Shown one piece after another: positions 50,001 to 62,738 of a stretch of DNA of 64,000 bases. The position numbers and the translations under genes are program-made. Source of the stretch: Neospora caninum Liverpool (lineage: Eukaryota > Apicomplexa > Conoidasida > Eucoccidiorida > Sarcocystidae); NCBI RefSeq assembly GCF_000208865.1, contig NC_018392.1, positions 558,001 through 622,000 of the forward strand, in the 5' to 3' direction. How positions within the stretch are numbered: the stretch's first letter is position 1; each line of letters opens with the position of its first letter. The notes below the pieces were generated by a model, which was given only the letters and a program-made list of their open reading frames with translations, ran no database searches and had not been told where the DNA came from.

Positions 50001-53000
50001 GCGCGTTCAGAGGCGAGAGTTCGTTGGCCGTTTTGAAGAAGATTCAAGTCGAAGACATCACCGAAGCGGATTCGTACCAGCAGGAAGCGCGCAGGCTGGC
50101 GAATCTCACGCACAAATACATTGTAGGGCATTTCCTTTGCGGCATGTCCCGTCGTTCTACGCTTCCTTTTTCTCTTCCTTTGGGTGACACACGCAGAAGG
50201 CAGTCCTTGCCGTCATGTGGCTCTGTTCTTGGTGTGTCCTCTCCTCGCCACTCGACGCCCCTCCAAACGAGCGATTCAAATCTAGCGATCGAGTGGGTTT
50301 TTGCGAGTTGTGATTCGTCCTTTCGGCGTCTCTTTCCTCTGGCTTTCTTTACCTAGGGAACTGCGCTCCCATGAAGGATCGTAATTAACGTCCAGTCTGC
50401 AGCTCCACACAGCCTGCCGTTTTCCACACGCGCGTCTTCGATCCGCACATTCCCGCGAGGTTTGCTTGTCTCTCTGCGGCTCCTCTTGCCTGCGCGTGAA
50501 CGTCCAGTCTTCCGCGTGCGTCTTCCCCTTTTCAGGTCGGGTACGAGACCGACTTCATCCACAGAGAACAGGCCTTCGGTTCTGTGGAGGCGAAGATCTT
50601 CTTCATGATTGTCATGGAATTTTGTCCAAACGGCGACGTAAAGCAAGTCATCGATCGCTCCTACCGCAGCTTGACGGAAAAGAGAGTGAGACGCCAAGTT
50701 GGGGAAACACGGGAAACGCGGCCAGGCAGTCGCAGTGGAGGTGACAGGGATTCATACGCGTCTAAACGCGGCAAAAAGAAACAAGACGCCCGTGACACAT
50801 AGATACATACGCATTTGTACATGCCACATTCATCTACATACATATACGCATATACATATGTATATATTCATGTATCTATATATATATATATATATACATA
50901 CATACGGCTTTGCAGGTCTGTAGAGGATACATCTGCATGTGGACATTTGTGTCGAACTAGAGAAATACTTGTAGGTTGTCTGCAGATGCTCGTGCACGCT
51001 CCCCGCATCAAACCTATATATCTATCTATGTCTATCTATGTGTGTATATATGTATATGTATATCTATCTATACTTATGAATATATGTATTTGCATATAGG
51101 TGTATGTGAGAAGAAAGATAACGGCAGGGGCAAGAAAGAAGGGAGAAAGCTGGAAGCGTACGAGATGCCGTTACCTGTGTTTGGTCTTCTGAGATGAAAC
51201 GCATAATTTCATCAGGAGCGAGACGGCTATGGTCCCTGACATGTGTAGCCGGCTGGTTGCGCCCAAGAGTGCAGTTCGAGTACACTGTATCTATCGACAC
51301 ATATATTCATGTATTTACATATATGCATAGCTACGTGGTCGGAGAAACGGAGGGTACAAGTGTGTACATTTGCGAGTGCAGAAAGGTATGAACCTGTTCG
51401 ACAACGTGGGGTGCATGCGCCGTGTGTTTTTGCCGTCGCTGTTGGGATGTTTTGCAGATTCGTCACTGGTTCTTCCAGCTTGTTCAGGCTGTCCACTACC
51501 TTCACGAGCGGAACGTGATTCACAGGTACACACTGGAGAGATGCCGGCCTCGCGAAGTTTGTGCAGCCTCTCGAGTCAACGCCAGTGCGTTTCAAAGTTT
51601 TTTGTCCAATGTGTCGCCTCTTCACATATCGGGGCGTTTGCCTCCGTGTGGCGTGTGGCGAGGCTCTTCGCGCTTCTCAAAAACCACAGAGCGGCAGGCA
51701 GATAGAGAGACGTACAGACACACACAGACAGACGCGCCTGGATCAACTCTTGCCGAGAAGTTTTCTTGGAAATGTAGGTTTGGTCCGTTGCTGGGTGTTT
51801 CTTAGCTTGGCTCGCCGCGAGGACGTGTGTGCTCAAAGAAATGTGTGTTTTCTCGTTTTGCACATCTCGTTTCCCCCCCCGCCCTCCGTCTCTGCCGCGC
51901 GCGCTCGCGCGCTCCATTCCAATCTGGCAAAGCGCGCACTAGGTGCTTTCCGTCTCCTCATTACCTGGTTCCTTCTCCTGCTCTCCCGCGCTTTTTCTCA
52001 GGGACATCAAGTCCCAGAACGTGTTTCTGTCGAGGGACGGATCGGTTCGTCTGGGCGATTTTGGGCTGAGCCGCGCGACGGCTCCGCCCCGGCCTGTGCT
52101 GGGGCGTGCGGGACTGCCGAAACCGCACGCGTGCCCGTTTTCTCCGCTCTCCCTCGCAGACCTGTCGCGGGCCAACCTGAGGCGAGGTGTCTCTTCACGC
52201 GACCGCTGTGGGTCTTCGGTCTCGCCTCGCGACATGCGCGGGAGTGTGGAGCGGGGAGACGGACCAGGGCTGAAGAGCGAACGCGATACGAGCTGCCGAG
52301 CGGCTTCAGTCGACGCAGACGAGGAGACGCTCCCCTCGCCCTCCCTGAACGGCAGGAAGAAACGCGAACGTGGCGAGCGTCACGGGAGAAGGAGGACTCG
52401 CAGCCTGACGCAGGCGTCGGCTTTCCCCGTTCCTGTCGACGGACCCGCGACGGCAAACGGCGAAGAAGAAAGAGGCGAGCAGGCCCTAGGAGCGGTGGAG
52501 CCTTGGCGGCAAGGAGAGGGACGGAGACGGCGAGAGAGAGAACAAAACGGTTTGCGATGGCGAGGAGAACCAGGCGAGACGACAGAAGAGCAGGCAGAAG
52601 AGAGGCGCAGGCGTCGCTCGCGTTCGGGCGACGTTGCGCCTTGGAGACGCGGAGAGGCGCGCGTTGCGGAGGCTGCGGAGGCGACGAAGGCGCCAGGTCG
52701 GCAGTCCGTGCCTGGCCCCGCAGCTTCCGGAGTTGAAAAAGTGGAGAGAGCGGGCAGTGCGTCGAGTCGAGGCCTAAACGATTTCCGCATCACTCTCCGC
52801 GAAGCCGTGAAGACCCGCGGCGTGCTCGGCGGGGTGTATGTACAGCTCAAACATTGGCTGCAGAGGCTCGTTCGGGCGTGGGCGGGTTTCCTGAGTCGCG
52901 CTGTGGACCGCCTCTGCGACGTTCTTTTTGACACTGACCACGCGTCGTTTTCGGAGACTCTGACACGGCGGCTAGCGCCGTCGTTCCGGCGTTTTCTGCA

Positions 53001-55432
53001 GTCCTCGCGGACTTCCCAGGCGCGAACTCCCCAGGTTTTCCCCGTCTCGGTGCCCGCGACGGATTCAGTCCGTCGGGGCCCGACGCCTCTTTCGCGGTTC
53101 TTCAGCGAGACCGAACGCGACGCAGGCGAAGAGCCCGCGAGAAAAGGGCGACTCGCCTTCTGCCTCGATCCCTCTTTCAGAAGACAAAGAGACACCTGCG
53201 GCTGCTCCGCGACCGCCATGTCCCAGGCGGGGACTGACTGCTACATGGCGCCTGAAATCCTGCTCGATCAAAAATATGGAAAATCCGTAAGAACACCAAA
53301 CCGATATACGCATATATATGTGTATAGGGTTGTGTGAACATGTGTCCACCATACATGTGCACAAAGATCTCGTGACTGTGACGCGCACACATTTACATAT
53401 ATATATATATATATATATATATAAGTATCCGCACGAACGGAAGGAATTACATTCAGGATACGTGTTTGGATTCGATTATGTACGGGCGTATGATCGTACA
53501 TCTGTGTATATACGGGAGTATATGTCTGCCTGTATGAGAGTTTGCGCAATTTGACCTCGCCGACTTGCGTCTTCATAACTTCACCCGTTTTTTTTTGAGT
53601 TGGGGTTTCTGTGTGTGCTTTGTTTTTGGGTACTCTTTGTTCTCCCGTGTGTGCTCGCTTGACCTAGTTTGTGGCGACGATCGAGGTCGTCTGTGTCTCG
53701 GCTGCCAGTGTTCACGGGGCGAGGGGGCTGTGCCGGGAAGGGTATCTGCCTGCGTAGCGGCGGGGTGTTTATGCGGGGTCGGTTTCCCTTTGGTGTTCGT
53801 TTTTAGGCCGATTTATGGTCCCTGGGATGCGTGCTGCTGGAGCTTTGCTCGGGAATCTTCATGTGGGAGCTCGAGTCGCCGCTCGCCCTCCTGGTCCTCG
53901 ACGCGGAGAACGCGCGGCACTTTCTCCACGAATTCATCGACAACCACGTTCCGCACCACGTCATAGGAAACGGGACGAGGAACCTCCTGAAAATGCTTCT
54001 CCAACCTGGTGGGGAACCGAAGAGAAACGGGACGCACGGAACCAAGGAGAGAAAAACGGGGCCAGCACCCGAGCAAGGGAGAGAAGAACGGAGAGGAGAA
54101 CGAGAAGAATCGCGCAGGGACGACGCAGAGGAGGGGACAGGATGGACAGTACAGGGTCGAGCGTCAGAGCGCCACGGATTTGGGGCATTGGCGGAAGAAG
54201 AGAAAAAGGACAAGGCGGAATTGCGATGCACACAGAGAGAGGGGGTATAGCGACGAGGAAAAGAGAAAACGCGAACGCGCTAAAAAATGAGGGACATGCA
54301 CGTGAGAAAGCGCAAGAGACAGCGTCGTTTTGGCGCGTCGTTCGCCGGCTGTGATTTCGTTTGAAGGGTCGTGTCTTCTCCCATTGAAACGCTGTTTGCC
54401 TCTCGCACACTCTCTCATCTTTTCGTGCCGTTTCTTCTGTCTCTTTATGTCGCGTCTGTAGATCCGAGTGAGCGGCCGTCGACAGCGTTTCTGCTTCGCC
54501 AGCGCTATTTCCGCCGTGGGTACCGCGTCTGCTCCGTGCCACTCTCCGGCTCGTCGACCGCTGAGAGCGCACACGCCCGGAAGGCTCTCTCGAGTGCGTT
54601 GGAGGAGCCGGAGCACGAGAGGAGGAAGAAAATCGGAGGCAAAGCGCACGGGGGCCAGCCGAAAGCGGACGGCGAGAACGGGAAGAAAATCAGGCAACTC
54701 ACGGGAAAGACGCAAGACGCGAGCGACTCCGAAACAAGGTTGCTTCGAACTTCAGATGAGACGAGCGTCAGCGGGCGGGAGAGCCGAAAATCGAGTAAGA
54801 GTGATGAACGCGTGCTGGTTTCCGCTTTTTTGAAAACTTTCTGCTTCCTTGGGTGTGTCGCGCACTCTCGTTTCCTTCGGTTGTTCTCCTTTTCTGGACG
54901 TTCTGCCTCGCTAAGTAACCTTCCATGGCAGAGGCGTGGGTCTCGTATCCGCTCTCCCCGTGTGGCCTCGACTTTTCGTCTCCTTTCTCCACCTGATTCG
55001 GTTTTCGTTCGTTTTCTCTCCGTTCCCTGCGTCGCGCGGACTCGGAGTTGCTTGTTCTCCCTAGCCATCGCCTGCGTCCGGAAGCCGCCAGCGCGGTAGC
55101 GCCTCGTTCGTTCTCTGTTCCCATTTTGCTGCGGAGACGCGCGCTGTAGCTGCGTACGGTTTCTGTGGTTCCCTGGTTTCTGTTCAGGCTTCTTTTCTCT
55201 CTTTGTGTTCGGCGAGAGTTTGTCTCACCTGGCACGTCTGTTTATGCGAAGCACCAGCACTTCTTGCCCAAGTTCGACGGAGAGCGCGGGCGAGACTGTG
55301 CATTCGGGCGGCGAAGGCGGGTCTCCTGCCGTCGACTTGTCCTTCGTAGATCCCTGTTCGTGGGATGTTGTGTACCGCAGGAAATCTGGAAAGGCATTGG
55401 CGGAGGAAGGCGCGGTCGGAGAAGATGCGTAA
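47032..55432 (+). CDS. receptor-like transmembrane protein kinase, NEK-like, about 1580 aa
   Basis: Exons: 47032-49320, 49952-50122, 50536-50685, 51458-51525, 52002-53286, 53807-54008, 54462-54794, 55188-55432; GT-AG, 4743 nt, in phase. The start at 47032 is in TTCAAAATGC. A signal peptide (MHHPALCLTLVLHHLPSICL) leads a 500-residue region, two hydrophobic stretches (about 532-552, 570-595) and a strong TM at 720-742 (ALAVLFILCGLGCVYLIQL). CCKCKACKG, a possible palmitoylation site, follows. The kinase domain starts within 20 residues: LGSGGYGTV (764-772), likely ATP-binding K792, C-helix E808, MEFCPNGDV, HRDIKSQNVFL (catalytic D894), GDFG (911-914), an insert of about 380 residues, TDCYMAPEIL (APE 1309-1311), DLWSLGCVLLEL, DPSERPS. 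HRDIKSQNVFL and LGDFG fit the NEK family, and all catalytic residues are present. The last exon (81 aa) is less certain. Confidence 0.82.
49440..49484. repeat. intronic (TA)n microsatellite pair
   Basis: Two TA runs separated by GATGGC lie in the first intron of the receptor-like kinase gene (49321-49951). Similar runs lie in its introns at about 50877-50896 and 53397-53423. Confidence 0.85.
50800..51110. repeat. intronic TATA/CATA/CTAT microsatellite cluster
   Basis: A mix of TACATA, TATG and TCTATCTA steps fills much of the third intron of the receptor-like kinase gene (50686-51457). No coding potential. Confidence 0.75.
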
Positions 55433-57054
55433 GCGTTTTGAGAGAACGACGGGAAACGAGCAAAGTGGAAGAAAACCGACCTTGGGGCGCGACGGCTTCA
55501 TTTACATCGGTACCGATATATGTGTATATGTGAATAATTGTGAAAGTGACGCGCACGAGCGGGCGACTCTGTGCGTGCGCAGAGGTGGTAGCGTATCTTT
55601 CTACGGAAGAACGTGGAATCTCTTCTGTGTCGCCTTCTCCCGAAACGCCTCCAGAGTGTCTGATGTGAAGACCAGGGGAACACAAAAAAGAACGGCGAAG
55701 CATTCTTGAAAACGAGGCGCGATCTTCGCGCGTAGGCAGCCGAGACAGTTTTGTTTTGGCCCGGGATGAATTTCAAGAGGAAGAAACGCGAAGAAGTTTG
55801 TCGCGAGAGAGACGTGAAACGATCCAGAGGCGCTAGAAAGGGAACCGAAGAAGTCGGGATGGTGAAGGTCATCTTCCGCCGTTGGCTGTTCAGAAAAAAG
55901 GGGATATTTGCGTGCGCTGGAATCCTGGTTCCTCCTCTTTACCTTGCAAGTCCCACCAAAGGAGCGCTTCGGCTCTCTTTCGATTTTTGGTTTGCTCGCC
56001 GTCCCGTTGCTCGGAGACGTGTCCTGAGGGTAGGTTTGAACGTGCGTTTGTTTTCCCGGCCCCCGCTCTCAGACGCATACGCAGAGACCGGGGGACACGA
56101 CAGAAAAAGCAAGGGTGCGTTTTCCAAATTTTTTTTCTTGACGCGTTTGGTGATCGTGCATTTCTGTTCGAGGGACTTGCACAAATAGAGCTATGTTGTC
56201 AACGTCGGGATGCGCAGACCGGGTGCGAGAGAGAACTCTCGGAGATACACAGACGAGTTCAGCTGTGTAGGATTTGGAAAAACGCTGTTAGATCAATGAG
56301 ATCGACTTGGACGCACAGAGAGGTAGGCGGCTACGCATTTCTTCGTCCAGCAAAGGAGAGGGGAGAGGTGAACTGACAGCGACACACAGAGGCCCTAAAA
56401 ACGCCCGCAAAACGAGGCTCGGCCAAGACACGCGGGCTAGAGAGACATCCGGTGTGCACAGGCAGGGATGGGCGAGACTGAGAGAGGGATAGATTCGTCG
56501 ATCAGTGGATATATACAGAGATGCGTGGCCAGGGATAGGCAGGTCTGAAGAGGACCAAGAATCCACAGATACTGGGACAGGGAAATGCTAAGAATCTCGA
56601 CAAGTGACTACCGATGTCACGCTGCGTACACTGCGGAAATCAGAGACACAAGTCGAGGACTATCTAGGCATTTCTCTTTTTCATGTCAGAGGGACATTCA
56701 GAATCGCCAGAGTTGGGAATTCTGTCAGATACGCCGCGCCGCCCGGCGGTTGTTGGATTTCCAGATCGGGAGAGGGGGAGTGGACGATCTATAAGCGCGT
56801 GTATTCTTCAGGATTGAGGAGTGAGGTCGGCGTTTCGCGGGAGACTCGCGTCACGGACAGGAAGGTAGTTGCATAACGGGGGAGTTTGGGGACTCCCGAG
56901 GCCAAGAGAAATCGGGGAGGAAGGTCAGTCGAGAAGTGGGGAATCCGCACCTTTCGAGGAAAGGCAGATATCTAGAAAAACGGACGCACTTCTTTCTGCA
57001 ACGAAGCTTGTCAAAAGCGCCAGAGTTACGCGAGAGAGAACACGAAAAAGTTTG
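55433..57054. other. intergenic, 3' flank of the receptor-like kinase
   Basis: Short frames only (for example 55751-56188 on +, 55498-55872 on minus), none with a motif or good start context. It should include the 3' UTR of the kinase gene. No repeat array or RNA gene seen before the tRNA. Confidence 0.45.
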
Positions 57055-57078
57055 CGGTACCGGCTGGGATCGAACCAG

Positions 57079-57111
<33 letters not shown>

Positions 57112-57128
57112 GGCTGAGCTACGGAACC
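57055..57128 (-). tRNA. tRNA-Asn: tRNA-Asn (anticodon GUU)
   Basis: On the minus strand a complete cloverleaf folds: 7 bp acceptor with one U-U mismatch at positions 4-69, D arm GCTC/GAGC with AGCCGGTTA in the loop, anticodon arm TGTGG/CCACA around loop CTGTTAA (anticodon GTT), short variable loop AGGTC, and T arm GCTGG-TTCGATC-CCAGC. The discriminator is G and CCA is not encoded. No intron is present. A-box (TAGCTCAGCCGG) and B-box (GGTTCGATCCC) promoter elements are intact, so it should be transcribed by RNA polymerase III. It lies between two convergent protein genes. Confidence 0.96.
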
Positions 57129-58341
57129 TGTGGGCGACTGCGCGGAATCTGCACCAAAATTTTACCGGTGTGAAAAGCAAATGCGATCGCAGATCGCAGA
57201 ATACTCGGAAAAAGCAATAATCGAAGAGCCTTCTTCAATTCGACAGGTGATGTCACTCATCCCCCTCGGGATGCCACGGAGAGTTGAGCGGGACGTTTCG
57301 GCCCCAAGCTCAGGTGTTTGTGTGTAAACCGTTGCCGGGCGGTTCCAGGCTGAAACAAACAGATCGGAAATCGTTTTTTCAAAAGAAAGCGCAAGTCTCC
57401 CTGTTTGGTACGAGGCACCAGAAACACATTCACCACACGGGAGGATGCACACGGTCTCCTCTCTTGACCCGGGACAGCGAAAAAAAGTTGCGCTTCGGAC
57501 GATTTTGTAGCTCTCCAAGGAAACCAGAGGCCGCTTTTTTGTGCGACGAATTGCCCAGAACAAAAGCGTCCAGCGGTGTGTCTGCTACCAACTGAAGCTG
57601 CGCCTTTGCAAGGTGGCCTCCTGGCCAAGGAAGCAGCGGATCGGTTTGTTCGAGACTATAACGGAGAGAAGTGGGAAATCACCAAACTGCCTTTAACGAG
57701 AAAACGCCTCCTTATCCCGTTTTAGTAACAGCACGCCTCTCGTCCAACTGTTCCTCGGGTCTGACAACACAGGACTGGACGGTCAACTGCTGTCCTAACT
57801 ACGGGAAGCGTTCGCGGTTTGACTACGTTTTGTCAACAGAAAACGAACCCTCTGCCAATCTGAAGTGTCGCTTTCCTTCTCGTCAGAAAGGAAATTGTGG
57901 CCATGAAAACACTGCTGACCCAGCGCTCTGTGACGCTTTCCCATCCAATCCCGAAAAAGGCCTCTGCAAAGAATCTTAGGTGCTACACATGTCAACTTCC
58001 CCCTTTCGTTGTCGATCAAGATTCGGTTGATGGTCAGCATCTTCGTTTCTTTATCGATCAATTCCGTTCCAACCTTTTGAACCACAGGCTCCTCTTCGGC
58101 GACCTAACAATGGGCTCTTGGTGAAATGCATTTTTCTCTATTCGGTTCAAGTTGTCTGTAAATCAGGTATTTCCAGTTTCTTCGATAACTTTCACATCTG
58201 TTCTTCGGATGAGGTTCCCAAAACAGGAAAGCCCGCGTCTCAGACAGCGGCTGCTTACGGAAACTGAGTGATTGTTTCGCACTCCTACTCTTCCCCTGGA
58301 ACGCAGGGCGTTCTGTCCCATGCTAACGGCTTCAGAACACG
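57129..58341. other. intergenic, no gene recognised
   Basis: Upstream flank of the tRNA and 3' flank of the SPEF2-like gene. A + strand frame at 57671-57979 (102 codons) has no motif. The right-hand part is AT-richer and likely 3' UTR. Confidence 0.45.
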
Positions 58342-59023
58342 CTAGATTTCTTTATCAGCCTCTAGTGCGTCGTTGTTTCTTTCGTTCGCGCCTGCGGCTA
58401 AGAAATCCTTTACATCCCTTCTGACCGAGAGATACCCTACGCGAGACAGAGTTTCCGCTGCCGCGGAAGAACTCATGAAATCGAGAATGCCGACTCTTTC
58501 TTCCCGGGCACCGTCTGCACAGTTGCCCTCTTCCCCCCCAAGTGCGGAGCGATCAGCCACGACGATTTTCCCCTGTGACAGCAGGAGAGTCCTAAATTCT
58601 TCGAAAGACAATTCTGTGCACGCAGGCAGGGCGCGTAGCGCTGGACGAACGCCCATAAACAAACATGCCGTGTACGCGTCTCGTACAGAAAGCGAGTCGG
58701 CGCTGCTGAGCTCTGGAGGGGAGGTGAGAGAGTCGCGTTCCGTGCATGCAGCCAAGAAACGCTGCATGCCTTCTGCTGGGGTCTTCCCAAGAGACAAATA
58801 CCCCAGAAATCTTCTCACGTAAATCTGAACAGCACACGGGCCACACGAAACAGAACGCCTTTCAAAAGCTGTCTAAATGGCCGATAATCCTACTTGCAGA
58901 CTTATATACACGACCAAAACCACACGTACTGTGCATATGAACTCATACACAGATAGTTGTACACACATATATATATATATATAGATTTGTAACTTATATA
59001 TATATATATATATATATATTTGT

Positions 59024-59062
<39 letters not shown>

Positions 59063-62000
59063 AGATATAGGTAGGAAGAGCAATGTCCTGTATGGATGCA
59101 TGGTTTCTGTGTGTGTATATAGTGTGACTGAAAATATGTTTAAGTCTCGTGTGGTGAATAGGAGTCATCTACGATATCTCATTCATAACTTTTCAATCTT
59201 CACTTTGGTTTTTTTAGGTTGTTTCCTATGATCTTCTGGCGTCATGTCTTTCGTGAAAGGCCGTCTTCTTCCTGAAGTTTTTGCGCGCTTCTTCTCACGT
59301 GTGTGATTCGGCCGCTGTGTTACTTCGTGTTGTTTCTTTCGTGAACTGATTTCCGAAAAGCACTTTTTTTCTCGCGTACTTTCCCCGTATTTTGGTGTCT
59401 CCCCCCTTCGTCGTCGGCTTCGAGATTCGCGAATTCCGCGCATTTTGTTTGCGGCCGCTCCTCGTCTGAAGCATCTTCGCTCCTCGCTCCTGCTTTGGCT
59501 CCGGCGACTGTGTTTTGCTCGTTTCGCGAAGACTTTCCACTTCTGGCCTCGCCTTCTCCCCCTGCGCTGCAGCTGTCGATGCAGTCAAAAGAAGGCGCTT
59601 TCCCGGGACGAGGGGACACACTCGTGCTGAACTGTCGTTTACTCACGCAGGGCGTGATGCTGATGGTTGTGGCCGCAGGACAGTCGTTGCCTGTGATCAT
59701 GTGCGTCGGGACCGTGCTGGGATTCATCGTCGCAGAAGCCGAGTGGGCGTCCTCTTTCCAGTATCCCATCTCCTCAAGGACAGCGATCTCTTCGGAGCAT
59801 GCACGCAAGTTGTGTTTGCTTTGAAAGGCAAGAAAGATCTCAAAGAGAACCTCCAGAAGATCTCGGCCCTCCGCGGGGACTTCGTCTTTGAACAGGCCGC
59901 AATCGTCCTCGCGTGCCTCGGCGCGTGAGGCGTCTTCTCGCGGAATCCAGTCCGAGAAATCGAGCCTAAAGAAGTCTTCCTTTGACGCAAACACCTCGAG
60001 AGGCGAGGCTTCCCAGGGGGAGGACCGTCTCCCTCGAGCTGTGCACACGCGCGCTGCGGAGCTTCGAAGCTGCAGAGAGAAGGCCCAGAACCCGTGACAG
60101 CGAAAAAAGGACCAAAGGAGGTGCCGCGCCGGCGAGAAAAGAGAGGGAAACGAGAGGCGGAACTCGCATGTATTCCCCGTTATCTTCACCCGCTCGCCAT
60201 CTTTTCTGTTCGTACCTGCAGCAGTTGCCGCGCAGAGGGCCAGCCCCTCGCCCCCAGAGCGAGGGAGAGAAGGAACTCGAGGGGATCGACACTCCCGGAA
60301 GAGACATCAAAGTAGTCCGGAAGGAGACTCAGTTGAGAAGCGGGAATCGACAGCCACGTTTTCGGCAAATGCGGAGTGCGGAAACACTTTGAATGCGTGA
60401 GCCGCCTCAGCAGAATTTCCTGAGGCGACAGGGACACACGCAAGCGCAGATGCACCCCAAAGTTCAACTCTTCCTATGAACACGGAACTCGACTTGCACG
60501 TGGCGACAGAGAGAACTGGGACAGAAATATTTTAAAATCGCGCTTAAATCTATGTGCAGTCAACTGGATACACAAACGTTTATGTACGAACATAGAGCCA
60601 AAAGGGTATGTGGATAGCACTTGAGAGAGGGACGATTTCGAAGCACCAAAAGGCTGCGAAAATTGAGAAAAAAAAGCAAGATGCTGAGAGCCGGAAACAC
60701 CCGCGCTGAAAACACTCAGCTTCCGTGGGTCGCCTTGACGTGCGTCTCCGAACAACCTCATGTGGAATGCCTTCAAACAGGCAGTCGAAACACAGGCATG
60801 CACATCCTTGCATACCACTACGCGTTCACAAACGCATCGTGCTCGCCTATAATCGTAGAAATACATACGCATTTTCAATCCTATAGCGCAAGCGTCAATG
60901 CACGCCACTGTCTTTCTCCCTCTCGGACCATTGTATGCACTTTCAGCTGTTTAGACCTAGCGCGGAATAAATGAGGCACACTGATAGATGCGTTTATCTG
61001 CCTGTAGGAGTGTGAGAGAGCGTTGCCGATGAGCTTTGGGGGAGGAGCCTTGAGTTACCCGAAGTGCAACGGTGGAGACGATGCCGTTTGTCGTCACTCG
61101 TTTCAAATCCCAAATGAGATCTTTGATTTGCTTCACGGTAAAGAGATCCTCAGGAATGTCCACAATGCGGAGTGGAGGCAGCACTTGCGTCGGCGTGCTA
61201 AGAATGGCGTTCGGATCGAGATGAAGTTCAGTGCCTACAAAAACAAGTGACCATCCAAAACCGTCTCACTTTTTCCCGAGTATATATATATATATATATA
61301 TGATGTATAGACGCAAGCAGAAGTAGTCATGTACTTATCTATGTGAATATGTGTGGATCTAGAGATGCGTTTGTCTGTGCGTGTCGGGCTGCGCATCACT
61401 TTTAGTACACGGTGTGGAGTGAAAACTGACAGACGCAAACGTGGAGCAACTGGAAGATTTCAAGCATGCACCTGTGCGGCGCACTGGGGCCTGCTTCCTT
61501 CTGGATCTACGCATGCATATGTACATAAACATAGTTACAGAGAAAACGGTCGCTCATATTGGAAAGGGAAGGGCGTACACAGAGACAAATGCCGAGACAC
61601 ATGCAGGGGGAACTGTTTCCGCAAATATCTCCCTCACTGGATTCACACGCACTCCTACCTCTACCCATAAGTGCATGCGGTCAAACATTTTCATATCCTG
61701 CAACTATATATATATATATATATACATGTACACTACTAGTATATATATATATATTTATATACAGATGTATATATATGTGTGTGTTAGATCTACATTAAGA
61801 ACGGTGTCACATGTATGTGTATGCCTTGATGTGGCAGACTAAAAGGCACACGATGTGTGCATGCGCTCGTAGCTTAGATCGGCAGATGCATGCCTCTCAG
61901 AGCATCTGCTTGGCTCATGAAGACGAGCAGAGGGTGTGCGGTCTCCACCTGCGAGTTCCAAGTAATGTGGAACCGGTCGTTCGTTTTCGATGCATATTTT

Positions 62001-62688
62001 GAGGCGGTCAGTGAGTTCTTTGACGGCTGCGTGCTCCGCTAGACATTTTCCAACGATCCAGTCGTCCATGCATGCAAACACTTCGCTGCATGCGCTAGCT
62101 GTCTCGTGGAGTCGCGCGATGCCCCACACGCAGGCCTTCCGCACGCGCGCGAGGAGTTGCACTTGCAACTGCAGCTGCAGGTGCTGTAACTCGAAAAACA
62201 AGCTGTCCACCGGCTTCTTCACCTCGTCCTTCACCGGTTCTACGAGACCGAAGAAAGCGAAAGAGAAAGCGAAAGAGAAAGCGAGAAAGTGATCGAGGTA
62301 AAAACAGATGTCGCTGAGAGACCAGATCGAGGAGGCAGAGATGCACTGCTTCAGCTGCCTTCGCAGCCGTGAGTGACGCATGCCGTTCCACGCCCTCGAG
62401 CAGAAAGAGCAGAACGGGAGGAAATTGCGAAAGCGCTTACTTGCTTTCGCCGCTTTCTTCTTCTCAGGTTCTTGGAGGTATGGGACGTAGTCTTCGAAGT
62501 CGGAAAGGGGGACGAGACATTCCCGCGCTTTCGCCTCGAAACCCTCAAAAACAATTCATCGACGCACACACGCCGCCAGGTACACCCTTCAGCGTTCCAG
62601 GAACTTGCTCCTCCACAACATGCAAAGAGGAAACGTGAAACGATACAACACTTCTACATTTTTGCCTTTTCTTACCGCTGATAGCCAC

Positions 62689-62738
<50 letters not shown>

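Noticed and set aside
49952..54500. PERK-type eIF2-alpha kinase as the identity of the membrane kinase
   Set aside because: Topology fits, but the catalytic loop HRDIKSQNVFL and LGDFGLSR are NEK-like; eIF2-alpha kinases usually read HRDLKPxNIFF. Without a tree this remains an alternative, not the call.
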